A stretch of DNA of 60,765 nt from an uncultured Muribaculaceae bacterium. GTDB lineage: Bacteria > Bacteroidota > Bacteroidia > Bacteroidales > Muribaculaceae. Under the pieces are notes generated by a model. It was given only the letters and a program-made list of their open reading frames with translations. It had not been told where the DNA came from and searched no databases. The stretch is from NCBI GenBank assembly GCA_947632485.1, contig CANRPJ010000017.1:1-60765 (forward strand). Direction: 5' to 3'. This document shows positions 44,015-52,199 of the stretch, piece after piece; position 1 is the stretch's first letter; each line of letters begins with the position of its first letter. A program made the position numbers and the translations under genes.

Positions 44015-45982
44015 TCAGAACATTTTTACAAATACTTCGATGGCCTGATATTCAGCCATACCGAGTTTATCGTAGAGCTTAGCGGTATTTTGCGTCCTCT
44101 CCTCGGCGCGCTGCCAGAATTCACGAGTGTCGCTTCCCGGGAAAGGCATGATATCTTTCTGTGAGAGGTGGCGATAGATAGCATGGCGCTTCATTATCAT
44201 TTCGTCGGGCGATAGGGGCACGGCCATATCGACCATTCCGAGAGGCCATTCCATCCATGCGCCCCGGTAGAGCCAGAGATGCGTGTTGGCAAACCAGTCA
44301 TCGTTTTTAACCACATCGATAGCTCCCAACACAGCCTCGATACAGGTGCGATGGGTGCCATGGGGGTCGGCAAGGTCGCCGGCAGCGTAAATCTGGTCAG
44401 GTTTTATCTCACGGAGCAGCGAGGCCACAATCTCGATATCTTTTTCTGATAAGGGCGATTTCTTCACATTTCCAGTCTCATAGAAGGGCAGAGCCAGGAA
44501 GTGGGCATTGGTATCGGCGTTAAGGCCAAATGAGCGCACTGCGGCGCGGGCCTCCGCCCTGCGGATTGCTGCTTTCTTCTCCAGGAGCTGTCGCGGCTCG
44601 GTATCGCCTTTTTTCTTAGCGGCGATTACGGCCTTAGTCTCCTCGTAGCCATCGATGAAGCCGAGCTCATAGGCTGTGTCGAGATTTTGGATCACCACAT
44701 CATCGGCCACTGCAAAATTGCCCGAAGTCATATAGGCCACGTGCACGTCGTGACCCTGCTGCACGAGTCGGATAAATGTGCCTCCCATCGAGATCACGTC
44801 ATCGTCGGGGTGAGGGCTGAAGATCACGACTTTCTTGGGGAACGGTTTTGCCGGGACAGGCCGCGTTGAATCGTCGGCGTCAGGTTTGCCGCCGGGCCAG
44901 CCGCTGATGGTATGCTGAAGATCATTGAATACGTCGATATTGATCTGATCGTATGTGCGTCCCTGCTCAAGAAGAGCTCCGAGGGAGTTCTCAATATAGT
45001 CCTTATATGTTAGCTTCAGGATAGGCTTGCCTACTTTACCACATAGCCATACAACGGCGCGACGCACGAATTTCGGAGTCCATTCGCAGGGACCCACCAT
45101 CCAGGGAGTCTGCTCGCGTGTAAGCATCTGAGCGGCATTGGAATCAGCTACAAGCTCAATGTGCGGGTGATTCTGAAGGAATGATGCGGGCACCTGTTCC
45201 GTGATCTTTCCTTCTACCACTTTCTGCACTACCGGAGCCTTCTCCTCACCCCATGCCATCACGATGATGCGGTCTGCCCGCATGATTGTCTCGATGCCCA
45301 TTGTGATAGCCATCTTGGGCACATTCTCAAGGCCATGGAAGCCGGGAGCCTGAACGCTGCGGGTGTTGTGGCTCAGGCTTACCAGGCGCGTACGCGAGCG
45401 GCTATAGGAGCCCGGTTCGTTGAAACCGATCTGGCCATCTTCGCCCATACCGATAATCATCAGGTCGATATGGTGCATCGAATGATCATAGGAAGCGCAG
45501 TAGTCGGATACCTCTGTTTCAGGTACTGTGCCGTCAGGTATGTGAACGTTTTCAGGCAGAATATCGATATGGTTGAGGAATTCCTCGTGAATCCGGTAGT
45601 TGCGGCTCTGAACCTCGTCGGCCTTAATCGGGTAGAACTCATCGAGGCTGTAGACCGCCACATTGCGGAAGCTAATCTTTCCTTCTTTATGACGCTTTAC
45701 AAGCTCACGGTAGAGGCCGAGGGGAGTGCGTCCGGTTGTGAGGCCGAGCACGAAAGGCACTGCTGTCACATAAAATTCATTGCTCCCCTTCACTTCATTG
45801 TGAGTGCGTATGGCATCGCAGATTATATCAGCTACATGCTGCACTCCGGCATATTCGCTTGGAAACACCGAAGTGTTGATCTTTTCGTATTGGTGAAGGA
45901 TATCGCTTGGCACGGCGTCGGGTATCAGGCCGCCGTCTTTCGGCAATTCATATTTGCTGTTGGAATCAGTCTGTGGATTCAT
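44015..45982 (-). CDS. NagB-like/LmbE (PIG-L) fusion protein
   Basis: A 655-residue two-domain cytoplasmic protein. Residues about 25-290 are NagB-like (TTGRTPLGLYRELV, YSLDEFYPI, GMGEDGQIGFNEP). The catalytic His of NagB is Gln here (CAG codon). Residues about 370-640 are a PIG-L/LmbE-type Zn deacetylase domain with HPDDD and DPHGTHR metal motifs. Such long fusions occur in Bacteroidetes and are usually named as glucosamine-6-P deaminases. It might deacetylate an N-acetylated sugar; real activity unknown. It sits 36 bp after the kinase and 4 bp before nagB. Confidence 0.85.
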   Translation of the reverse strand: MNPQTDSNSKYELPKDGGLIPDAVPSDILHQYEKINTSVFPSEYAGVQHVADIICDAIRTHNEVKGSNEFYVTAVPFVLGLTTGRTPLGLYRELVKRHKEGKISFRNVAVYSLDEFYPIKADEVQSRNYRIHEEFLNHIDILPENVHIPDGTVPETEVSDYCASYDHSMHHIDLMIIGMGEDGQIGFNEPGSYSRSRTRLVSLSHNTRSVQAPGFHGLENVPKMAITMGIETIMRADRIIVMAWGEEKAPVVQKVVEGKITEQVPASFLQNHPHIELVADSNAAQMLTREQTPWMVGPCEWTPKFVRRAVVWLCGKVGKPILKLTYKDYIENSLGALLEQGRTYDQINIDVFNDLQHTISGWPGGKPDADDSTRPVPAKPFPKKVVIFSPHPDDDVISMGGTFIRLVQQGHDVHVAYMTSGNFAVADDVVIQNLDTAYELGFIDGYEETKAVIAAKKKGDTEPRQLLEKKAAIRRAEARAAVRSFGLNADTNAHFLALPFYETGNVKKSPLSEKDIEIVASLLREIKPDQIYAAGDLADPHGTHRTCIEAVLGAIDVVKNDDWFANTHLWLYRGAWMEWPLGMVDMAVPLSPDEMIMKRHAIYRHLSQKDIMPFPGSDTREFWQRAEERTQNTAKLYDKLGMAEYQAIEVFVKMF

Positions 45983-46018
45983 TGACGATTGTTGGGTTAT
46001 ATTGATTGTATTATGGAT

Positions 46019-47122
46019 TCAGATATAGCGCGCAGCGGTTTCTTTTACGATCCGCTTCATGTCGTCGTACTGGCGTTCCATGCTGAGCAGCAAGGCATTC
46101 TGAGCGTGGGTGCGCACCAGATTATGGCTTGGATACGCTATCTTATAATAGGTGTCGCCATCTATATAGTCCATCAGGAAGCGGAGCACCTGCTCATAGG
46201 TTATATAGAGAGCCGAGAAGGCCAGATTGTCGATTTCAGCCTGAGTGAGCTGAGAGGCGCGCTCCGACAGGTAGCCGTCGGTATAGGCGGCAAACATATC
46301 CAGACTCATGCCTACGCGTGAGAGATCGCGCTCATCTTCGCGGCCAGTGTTGGTATAGCTGCGGATCGCATCGCCGAAATCATTGAGCGAGGTTGAAGGC
46401 ATCACCGTATCCAGGTCGATAGCGCAGAGCACCTCGCCATCTTTATCGAAAAGGATATTGCTTATTTTCGTGTCATTGTGAGTCACTCTGGTAGGCAGCG
46501 TGCCGTTTTCCACCTGCTCCCAGAACCTGAGCATTTCCTCGCGACGCCCTTCAATCCAGGTTATTTCGCGTCCTACCTCTTTCACTCTGCCTACCGCATC
46601 GCGGGCTACTGCCTCGTCCCACTGCTTGAAACGGTGACGGATATTGTGAAAGCCCTTGATCGTCTCTGCCAGAGGTTCGTTGAAATCGGCGAGCTGCGAC
46701 TGGAAGCGTCCAATACCCTGACCTCCCTTGCGGGCAAGCTCCGGAGAGTCGGCGCGACTGTAGGCTATGGTGTCAGGTATAAATACCGATACAGCCCAGT
46801 ATTCACCATTTTTGTCTACGTAATAATACTTTCCATCATGGGTCGGCACGACCTCCATAGCCTCGCGTGCAGGATTTCCGCCTGCTTCTTCTACGCGACG
46901 CTTGATGTGAGCCGTGACGCGCACGATATTATCCATCATGGCTGGCACGTCGGGGAAAACCGTCTTATTTTTCCTTTGCAGGATATAGTCCGGTGCCTCT
47001 CCTTCGGTTTTCACGATGAAGGTATCGTTGATGAAACCATCGCCGAGTGCGTCGATGGATACTACTGGTGCGGCGAGTTCAAACTGGCCGGCAATCTTGA
47101 GGAGCTTATCTTTAGGTGTCAT
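46019..47122 (-). CDS. Phosphotransferase, N-acetylhexosamine kinase-like
   Basis: A 367-residue kinase of the aminoglycoside phosphotransferase (APH) fold. THNDTKISN is the catalytic loop (HxDxxxxN) and AIDLDTVMP holds the metal-binding Asp. Size and context recall NahK-type N-acetylhexosamine kinases, and the amino-sugar neighbours support that, but the substrate is inferred. ATG 47122 is chosen; the frame from 47161 overlaps the -7 box. First gene of a four-gene operon. Confidence 0.83.
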   Translation of the reverse strand: MTPKDKLLKIAGQFELAAPVVSIDALGDGFINDTFIVKTEGEAPDYILQRKNKTVFPDVPAMMDNIVRVTAHIKRRVEEAGGNPAREAMEVVPTHDGKYYYVDKNGEYWAVSVFIPDTIAYSRADSPELARKGGQGIGRFQSQLADFNEPLAETIKGFHNIRHRFKQWDEAVARDAVGRVKEVGREITWIEGRREEMLRFWEQVENGTLPTRVTHNDTKISNILFDKDGEVLCAIDLDTVMPSTSLNDFGDAIRSYTNTGREDERDLSRVGMSLDMFAAYTDGYLSERASQLTQAEIDNLAFSALYITYEQVLRFLMDYIDGDTYYKIAYPSHNLVRTHAQNALLLSMERQYDDMKRIVKETAARYI

Positions 47123-47130
47123 ATTGGGTT

Positions 47131-47162
47131 CAAAGGTAGTAAAAAGCAGATAATGACGCAAT
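47131..47162 (-). promoter_or_regulatory. Promoter of the amino-sugar operon
   Basis: Minus strand ATTG (47162-47159), 20 bp spacer, TACCTTTG (47138-47131). The box ends 8 bases before the kinase ATG, so the leader would be only a few bases. Confidence 0.6.
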
Positions 47163-47217
47163 ATTTCGTTGAAAAATGGGGCTTCGAAAATTTTTTTTGA
47201 AAAAAGTTGGCGAAAAA

Positions 47218-47249
47218 TTTGGTGGAACCGTGAAAACCCTCTACCTTTG
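47218..47249 (+). promoter_or_regulatory. Promoter of the tRNA-Asn pair
   Basis: TTTG (47218-47221), 20 bp spacer, TACCTTTG (47242-47249): complete consensus, about 40 bases before the first tRNA. Confidence 0.7.
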
Positions 47250-47291
47250 CACTCGCAAAGCCGAAGAGACGGCTGCTAAACTAAAAAAACT

Positions 47292-47365
47292 GCTTCAGTA
47301 GCTCAGTTGGTTAGAGCACCTGACTGTTAATCAGGGGGTCGTTGGTTCAAGCCCATCCTGAAGCG
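47292..47365 (+). tRNA. tRNA-Asn (GTT), first copy
   Basis: A 74-nt cloverleaf: acceptor GCTTCAG/CTGAAGC, D arm AGCTCAGTTGGTTAGAGC, anticodon loop CTGTTAA with GTT, T loop TTCAAGC, discriminator G. CCA is encoded directly after it (47366-47368). The T stem GTTGG/CCATC holds a U-U mismatch. t6A37 from the TsaE pathway is expected on this tRNA. Confidence 0.97.
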
Positions 47366-47390
47366 CCAAAAGAATTTAGGGTTTAGTTAA

Positions 47391-47464
47391 GCTTCAGTAG
47401 CTCAGTTGGTTAGAGCACCTGACTGTTAATCAGGGGGTCGTTGGTTCAAGCCCATCCTGAAGCG
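47391..47464 (+). tRNA. tRNA-Asn (GTT), second copy
   Basis: Identical in all 74 positions to the first copy, 25 bp downstream. Here the discriminator G is followed by CAAAAG, so CCA is not encoded and must be added. Probably processed from one precursor with the first copy. Confidence 0.97.
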
Positions 47465-47471
47465 CAAAAGA

Positions 47472-47511
47472 AAGGCTTAAGATTAGACTTCAAACGCTAA
47501 TTTTAAGCCTT
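47472..47511 (+). terminator. Terminator of the tRNA-Asn operon
   Basis: Fifteen-base stem AAGGCTTAAGATTAG / CTAATTTTAAGCCTT with one G-T pair (47472-47486, 47497-47511), 10-base loop, followed by a pyrimidine run. Confidence 0.85.
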
Positions 47512-47607
47512 CTTTCTTTATCCTCCGGCAAAGCAAGGTAAAATTTCTGTGGAGAAATGAAACCGCAGGCTGACAGAGGCGTTCCTAAAGTAGAATACTT
47601 TATTATT

Positions 47608-48465
47608 ATGGCGAAACTGATTGACAGGCATAGGGCAGTAAGCCATTTCGGGCATTTGCCAGGCAGTGGCACTGTGGAACATTGCGAAATGAGCAGCGAT
47701 GTGTTGGGAGTCAACAAAGATTTCTCGATTTATCTACCGGCAGGCTATGAGGAAAGCGATATGCGCTACCCGGTGGTCTATCTGTTGCACCCGGCGGCAG
47801 GCACACATGAAATGTGGATAAGCAAGGGCGATCTGCCTCAGATAGCTGACGATGCCATTCGATCAGGTATGGCTGTGCCCATGATTATTGTGCTTCCCGA
47901 TGCGAGCGGTGAAGATGAGCAGCACCTTGGAAAGCACCTGGGCTATTTCTCCGTTTCCGGCTGGGATTACGAGACCTATTTCCACGATGAATTGATTCCG
48001 CTGGTCGATTCCACGTACCGCACTATTGCCGACAAGCAGCATCGCGCCATCGTAGGCGCTTCAATGGGTGGTGAGGCTGCCATTGTCTATGCTCAGAAGC
48101 ACCCGGAGACTTTCGGGGCATCATGCGCCATGAGCGGTATCGTAGGCCACCCTGAGCAGAGTCAGATGGCGCAGTCGGATAAAGACTATGCCGCCTCGCT
48201 AATTGCTAATAATCCTTCTGCATTGGTGGAAAATGCGACTCCGGAAGTGATGGAGAAGCTCAAAAGCGTAAGATGGTATACCGACTGCGGTGACAACGAC
48301 TATTTCTACGAGGGAAACGTAGAGTTTTTCCTCGCCATGAAGAGGAAAGGAATCCCTATTGATTACCGTATGCGCAGCGGCGTCCACGGCTGGTACTATT
48401 GGGTGACCGGCCTCGCCCCGATCCTCCACTTCCTCTCCATCTCCTTCGCCAAAGGACAGATATAA
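47608..48465 (+). CDS. Putative alpha/beta-hydrolase esterase (esterase D family)
   Basis: A 285-residue hydrolase. YPVVYLLHPAAG begins the fold, GASMGGEAA carries the nucleophile Ser, and a late GVHGWYYW supplies the His. Related enzymes in Bacteroidetes are often acetyl- or feruloyl-type esterases with a signal peptide; none is present here from either possible start (ATG 47608 or 47557), so it seems cytoplasmic. It may be linked to polysaccharide breakdown, but no partner genes are near. Confidence 0.82.
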   Translation: MAKLIDRHRAVSHFGHLPGSGTVEHCEMSSDVLGVNKDFSIYLPAGYEESDMRYPVVYLLHPAAGTHEMWISKGDLPQIADDAIRSGMAVPMIIVLPDASGEDEQHLGKHLGYFSVSGWDYETYFHDELIPLVDSTYRTIADKQHRAIVGASMGGEAAIVYAQKHPETFGASCAMSGIVGHPEQSQMAQSDKDYAASLIANNPSALVENATPEVMEKLKSVRWYTDCGDNDYFYEGNVEFFLAMKRKGIPIDYRMRSGVHGWYYWVTGLAPILHFLSISFAKGQI

Positions 48466-48544
48466 TCTTCTAAAAGACTATAAATTACTGTCAATCCGAG
48501 GGGCGAACATATCAATGTCACGTTGAGGCAGTCCGAGCCTTCGA

Positions 48545-48734
48545 GCCTCACTTGAATGCCGGGAAAGTTTTGAAGATCTTCACTAAGAAATATATCGCCA
48601 TATCAGGCAAGCCACTTCTTGTCATACGAGAAACCGTATGTCTCGCTGCCACGCACCGAGTCAAACGACAGTTCGCCAATCAACCGAGGAGCACCGAGCC
48701 AATCAAAGTCTGCATAAACGAATAGGGAGGTCAT
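48545..48734 (-). pseudogene. hipA: hipA remnant (5' end only, with in-frame stop)
   Basis: The ATG at 48734 overlaps the hipB stop (ATGA) and begins MTSLFVYADFDWLGAPRLIGE, continuing to KKWLA, then TGA at 48605-48603. The same frame resumes as YGDIFLSEDLQNFPGIQ, the expected continuation of the HipA N-terminal domain, then loses likeness near 48550. The rest of the kinase (about 350 residues) is missing. A single CGA-to-TGA change would explain the stop. The arrangement hipB-hipA matches type II toxin-antitoxin operons; this toxin is dead. Confidence 0.8.
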
Positions 48735-48750
48735 AAGTCAGAGTGATGAG
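48730..48750. repeat. Inverted repeat, copy near the hipB 3' end
   Basis: This 21-base element (minus strand begins CTCATCACTCTGAC, ends TATGAC) covers the hipB stop and the hipA start. It recurs on the plus strand at 49140-49160 with one mismatch. Confidence 0.75.
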
Positions 48751-49054
48751 CGCGTTTGCGATTTTTTAGAGCTAAATCCTGTAAGGTGCGACCGAGAGTA
48801 TCTTCTTTTGCAATAAGTAGAAGATCATCATCAAGTTGCAAGGCATAGAGGACGCGGGCATAGATTCCGATGGAAACGGTCGGAGACCCTTTTTCAATGC
48901 GGTTTATTGTAAGAGGCGAACAGGTGGCTCGTTCAGCAACCTGCGCTATTGACAGGTTGCGACGTAACCGGGCAAGCTTTATCTGCTCGCCCATCACAGC
49001 CATTTTCTGCTCCAACTTTCGTGGTAACTTCGTGCCCATTGTGTTCTTCGCCAC
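48731..49054 (-). CDS. hipB: HipB-like helix-turn-helix antitoxin/regulator
   Basis: A 107-residue XRE-family DNA-binding protein. The HTH lies at about 22-75 (GEQIKLARLRRNLSIAQVAERATCSPLTINRIEKG), and the C-terminus ends in a basic tail. It is followed at once by a hipA 5' end, overlapping by ATGA, which identifies it as a HipB-type antitoxin. With hipA broken it may survive as an orphan regulator. Flanked by imperfect inverted repeats at 48730-48750 and 49140-49160. More AT-rich than the genes around it. Confidence 0.85.
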   Translation of the reverse strand: MAKNTMGTKLPRKLEQKMAVMGEQIKLARLRRNLSIAQVAERATCSPLTINRIEKGSPTVSIGIYARVLYALQLDDDLLLIAKEDTLGRTLQDLALKNRKRAHHSDL

Positions 49055-49073
49055 GTTATTTAATTTTTAAGAT

Positions 49074-49092
49074 AAAGTTACGAGTTATGAAG
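49074..49092. repeat. 19-bp direct repeat upstream of hipB, copy 1
   Basis: AAAGTTACGAGTTATGAAG, identical to 49111-49129 with a 37-bp period. Possibly HipB operator sites. Confidence 0.75.
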
Positions 49093-49110
49093 CTTTTTAA
49101 GTCAGAAGTC

Positions 49111-49129
49111 AAAGTTACGAGTTATGAAG
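49111..49129. repeat. 19-bp direct repeat upstream of hipB, copy 2
   Basis: Same 19 bases as 49074-49092. With the preceding C it contains TAACTTTG on the minus strand (49117-49110), a -7 box that would drive hipB. Confidence 0.75.
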
Positions 49130-49139
49130 AACATCGTCA

Positions 49140-49160
49140 CTCATCACTCTGACATATGAC
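49140..49160. repeat. Inverted repeat, copy upstream of hipB
   Basis: Plus-strand copy of the element at 48730-48750; 20 of 21 bases match. The two copies face each other around hipB, 389 bp apart. Confidence 0.75.
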
Positions 49161-49200
49161 TTACTTCATCGCTTTGACTTCATACTTACATAAAGTGATG

Positions 49201-49208
49201 CAAAGATA
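49201..49208 (-). promoter_or_regulatory. Additional -7 box upstream of hipB
   Basis: Minus strand TATCTTTG, exact consensus, giving a leader of about 140 bases that spans all the repeats. No -33 box found. Confidence 0.35.
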
Positions 49209-49256
49209 GTAAAAAATTTATTATATGATAGATTAAGGACTTGATGTGGTCATGTT

Positions 49257-49288
49257 ATTGCGTATCTCGCAAAAATGCTGTAGCTTTG
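49257..49288 (+). promoter_or_regulatory. Promoter of the leucine operon
   Basis: ATTG (49257-49260), 20 bp spacer, TAGCTTTG (49281-49288). The predicted leader is about 17 bases, too short for a leader peptide or T-box attenuator. Confidence 0.6.
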
Positions 49289-49310
49289 CTGCGGTAAAAG
49301 TGTAGTTTCC

Positions 49311-50810
49311 ATGAGTGATAGACTGTTTATTTTCGACACTACGCTGCGCGACGGCGAGCAGGTGCCGGGATGCCAGCTCAACACGGTTGAGAAGGTAGAG
49401 GTGGCCAAGCGCCTTGAGGAGCTTGGAGTTGATGTGATAGAAGCGGGCTTCCCGGTTTCGAGTCCCGGTGATTTCAATTCCGTGGTAGAGATTTCCAAAG
49501 CGGTGACGTGGCCGGTGATCTGCGCCCTTACAAGAGCGGTGGAAAATGATATCCGGGTGGCGGCTGAGAGCCTTCAATATGCTAAGCGAAAGAGGATTCA
49601 TACCGGTATCGGCACTTCCGATCCTCACATCAGATATAAGTTTAATTCTACAAGAGAAGAGATTCTGGAGAGGGCAGTAGCTTGTGTGGCCTACGCCAAG
49701 AAATATGTGGAAGACGTTCAGTTTTATGCCGAAGATGCCGGCCGCACTGACAATGAGTATCTGGCTCGTGTAGTCGAGGCTGTGATCAAGGCCGGCGCCA
49801 CGGTAATCAATATTCCCGACACTACGGGCTATTGCCTGCCGCAGGATTTCGGCGCGAAGATCCGCTATCTTATGGAGAATGTGAAGGGCATCGACAAGGT
49901 TACGATAGCTACCCATTGCCACAATGACCTCGGTATGGCTACGGCCAATACCGTGAGCGGAGTGCTCAACGGCGCCCGGCAGGCTGAGGTGACCATCAAC
50001 GGTATCGGAGAGCGGGCCGGCAATACATCGCTCGAAGAGGTGGTGATGACCTTCAAATCTCATAAGGAGCTTGGAATCGAAACCAATATCAACTCTACGA
50101 AGATTTGCGGAATCAGCCGCCTGGTTTCGAGCCTGATGAATATGCCTGTGCAGCCGAATAAGGCTATTGTGGGCCGAAACGCATTCGCCCACAGCTCCGG
50201 AATACATCAGGACGGAGTGCTGAAGAATCGTGAGAGCTATGAGATCATTGACCCCAAAGATGTGGGACTTGACGAGAACTCCATCGTGCTTACCGCGAGA
50301 AGCGGCCGCGCCGCGCTGAAGCACCGTATGCACGTGCTCGGAGTAGATCTTACCGGTGAGGCTCTTGATAAGGCCTATGAGGCTTTCCTGCGCCTTGCCG
50401 ACAGCAAGAAGGAGATCAACGACGACGATGTGCTGATGCTCGCCGGAGAGCACCGCAAGTCTTCGCGCCGCCTGAAGCTCGACTATCTCCAGGTCACGAG
50501 CGGCGTGGGCGTGAAGTCGGTGGCTGCCGTAGGTCTTAACATCGCGGGTGAGAAGTTTGAGGCTTCCGCCACAGGTAATGGTCCTGTCGATGCCGCAATC
50601 ACTGCCATCAAGCAGATTATCCGCAGGCAGATGCAGCTCAAGGAATTCCTTATTCAGGCCATGAGCCGAGGAAGCAATGATATGGGCAAGGTGCACATGA
50701 CGGTGGAATACGACGGCAATAATTACTACGGTTTCTCGGCCAATACCGATATCGTGGCTGCCAGCGCCGAGGCTTTTATCGACGCAATCAACAAATTCTC
50801 AGAACTCTGA
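49311..50810 (+). CDS. leuA: 2-isopropylmalate synthase
   Basis: A 499-residue enzyme for the first step of leucine synthesis, joining acetyl-CoA to 2-oxoisovalerate. [13 protein letters not shown] begins the DRE-TIM barrel, [12 protein letters not shown] binds the metal, and [15 protein letters not shown] follows. The C-terminal leucine-sensing domain (about 385-499) is complete, so feedback inhibition is expected. First gene of leuA-leuC-leuD-leuA-like-leuB. Confidence 0.96.
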   Translation: MSDRLFIFDTTLRDGEQVPGCQLNTVEKVEVAKRLEELGVDVIEAGFPVSSPGDFNSVVEISKAVTWPVICALTRAVENDIRVAAESLQYAKRKRIHTGIGTSDPHIRYKFNSTREEILERAVACVAYAKKYVEDVQFYAEDAGRTDNEYLARVVEAVIKAGATVINIPDTTGYCLPQDFGAKIRYLMENVKGIDKVTIATHCHNDLGMATANTVSGVLNGARQAEVTINGIGERAGNTSLEEVVMTFKSHKELGIETNINSTKICGISRLVSSLMNMPVQPNKAIVGRNAFAHSSGIHQDGVLKNRESYEIIDPKDVGLDENSIVLTARSGRAALKHRMHVLGVDLTGEALDKAYEAFLRLADSKKEINDDDVLMLAGEHRKSSRRLKLDYLQVTSGVGVKSVAAVGLNIAGEKFEASATGNGPVDAAITAIKQIIRRQMQLKEFLIQAMSRGSNDMGKVHMTVEYDGNNYYGFSANTDIVAASAEAFIDAINKFSEL

Positions 50811-50816
50811 TCCGCT

Positions 50817-52187
50817 ATGGGAAAGACTCTTTTCGACAAAATTTGGGACGCCCACGCCGTAAACGTGATGGAAGATGGGCTGACACAACTTTATATCGAC
50901 CGCCACTATTGCCATGAGGTTACCTCGCCGCAGGCTTTCGACGGTCTGCGTCAGCGCGGGCTGAAGGTGATGCGGCCGGAGCGCACCTTCTGCAGCCCGG
51001 ATCATAATATACCTACCGTAAATCAGGAGAAGCCGATAGAGGATCCGGTATCGCGTAAGCAGGTCGATACGCTGGTGCGCAATGCTGAAGAATTTGGCGT
51101 GACGCTCTATGGAGTAGGCCACCCGAAAAATGGTATTATCCACGTGATAGGCCCGGAGAATGGCCTTACGCTTCCCGGCTACACAGTGGTTTGCGGCGAC
51201 AGCCACACGTCGACCCACGGCGCCTTCGGAGCCGTAGCATTCGGTATCGGCACCTCCGAGGTGGAGATGGTGCTCGCCTCGCAGTGTATCTTGCAGAATA
51301 AGCCCAAGACCATGCGCATCAATGTGGAAGGCCAGCTTAAGCCGGGAGTTACGGCTAAAGATGTGGCGCTCTACATTATAGCGAAGATGACTACCGGCGG
51401 TGCTACCGGCTATTTCGTGGAATATGCCGGTGAGGCCGTGCGCTCGCTTTCGATGGAAGGCCGCATGACCCTCTGCAACCTCTCGATCGAGATGGGTGCC
51501 CGAGGCGGAATGATCGCTCCCGACCAGACCACTCTCGACTATGTGAAAGGCCGCGAATTCGCGCCTGCAGGCGAGGAATGGGAGAAGGCTTCTAAAGAAT
51601 GGCTTGCTCTCGCCTCGGATCCTGATGCAAAGTTCGATCGCGAAATTACTTTTCAGGCTTCAGATATTGAGCCGCGCGTGACGTATGGCACCAACCCCGG
51701 CATGGGTATCGGAATCTCCGAGAGCATTCCGGAGAATGAAGGTGAAGAGAAAGCGTTGGCATATATGGGCTTTGAGGCCGGACAGAAGATTGAAGGAGTT
51801 CCGGTTGACTACGTATTCCTTGGCTCCTGTACCAACGGGCGAATTGAAGATTTCCGTGCCTTCGCATCGGTCGTGAAGGGCAGGAAGAAAGCTCCCGGCA
51901 TCACGGCCTGGCTCGTGCCGGGTTCCCATCTGGTAGCTGCTCAGATTAAAGAGGAGGGTATCGACAAGATTCTCGAGGAAGCTGGCTTTGAGCTCCGGCA
52001 GCCCGGTTGCTCGGCATGCCTTGCGATGAACGATGACAAGGTGCCTGCCGGAAAGCTTGCCGTAAGCACCTCAAACCGCAATTTCGAAGGCCGTCAGGGT
52101 CCCGGTGCGCGCACAGTGCTCGCAGGTCCGCTCGTGGCGGCAGCTACAGCCGTAACCGGAGTCATTACCGATCCCCGCAAACTTTAA
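50817..52187 (+). CDS. leuC: 3-isopropylmalate dehydratase large subunit
   Basis: A 456-residue aconitase-family subunit that isomerises isopropylmalate with LeuD. The [4Fe-4S] ligands are in FLGSCTNGR and [11 protein letters not shown], and [12 protein letters not shown] is the active-site loop. Begins 6 bp after leuA. Confidence 0.97.
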   Translation: MGKTLFDKIWDAHAVNVMEDGLTQLYIDRHYCHEVTSPQAFDGLRQRGLKVMRPERTFCSPDHNIPTVNQEKPIEDPVSRKQVDTLVRNAEEFGVTLYGVGHPKNGIIHVIGPENGLTLPGYTVVCGDSHTSTHGAFGAVAFGIGTSEVEMVLASQCILQNKPKTMRINVEGQLKPGVTAKDVALYIIAKMTTGGATGYFVEYAGEAVRSLSMEGRMTLCNLSIEMGARGGMIAPDQTTLDYVKGREFAPAGEEWEKASKEWLALASDPDAKFDREITFQASDIEPRVTYGTNPGMGIGISESIPENEGEEKALAYMGFEAGQKIEGVPVDYVFLGSCTNGRIEDFRAFASVVKGRKKAPGITAWLVPGSHLVAAQIKEEGIDKILEEAGFELRQPGCSACLAMNDDKVPAGKLAVSTSNRNFEGRQGPGARTVLAGPLVAAATAVTGVITDPRKL

Positions 52188-52199
52188 TCCTCAGAAACT

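Noticed and set aside
48603..48734. The 43-codon frame after hipB as a real HipS-type small protein
   Set aside because: HipS proteins are about twice as long and are followed by hipT; here the HipA-like sequence continues past the stop and no kinase follows.
47292..49210. tRNA-Asn pair as an attachment site for an integrated element carrying hipB
   Set aside because: No integrase, no duplicated tRNA 3' end beyond the tandem gene itself, and an ordinary esterase gene lies between.
49281..49310. Leucine leader peptide or T-box attenuator before leuA
   Set aside because: The predicted leader is only about 17 bases, leaving no room for one.
49233..50696. 487-codon open frame on the minus strand
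   Set aside because: Fully antisense to leuA, whose motifs are unmistakable; the long mirror frame is a codon-bias effect.
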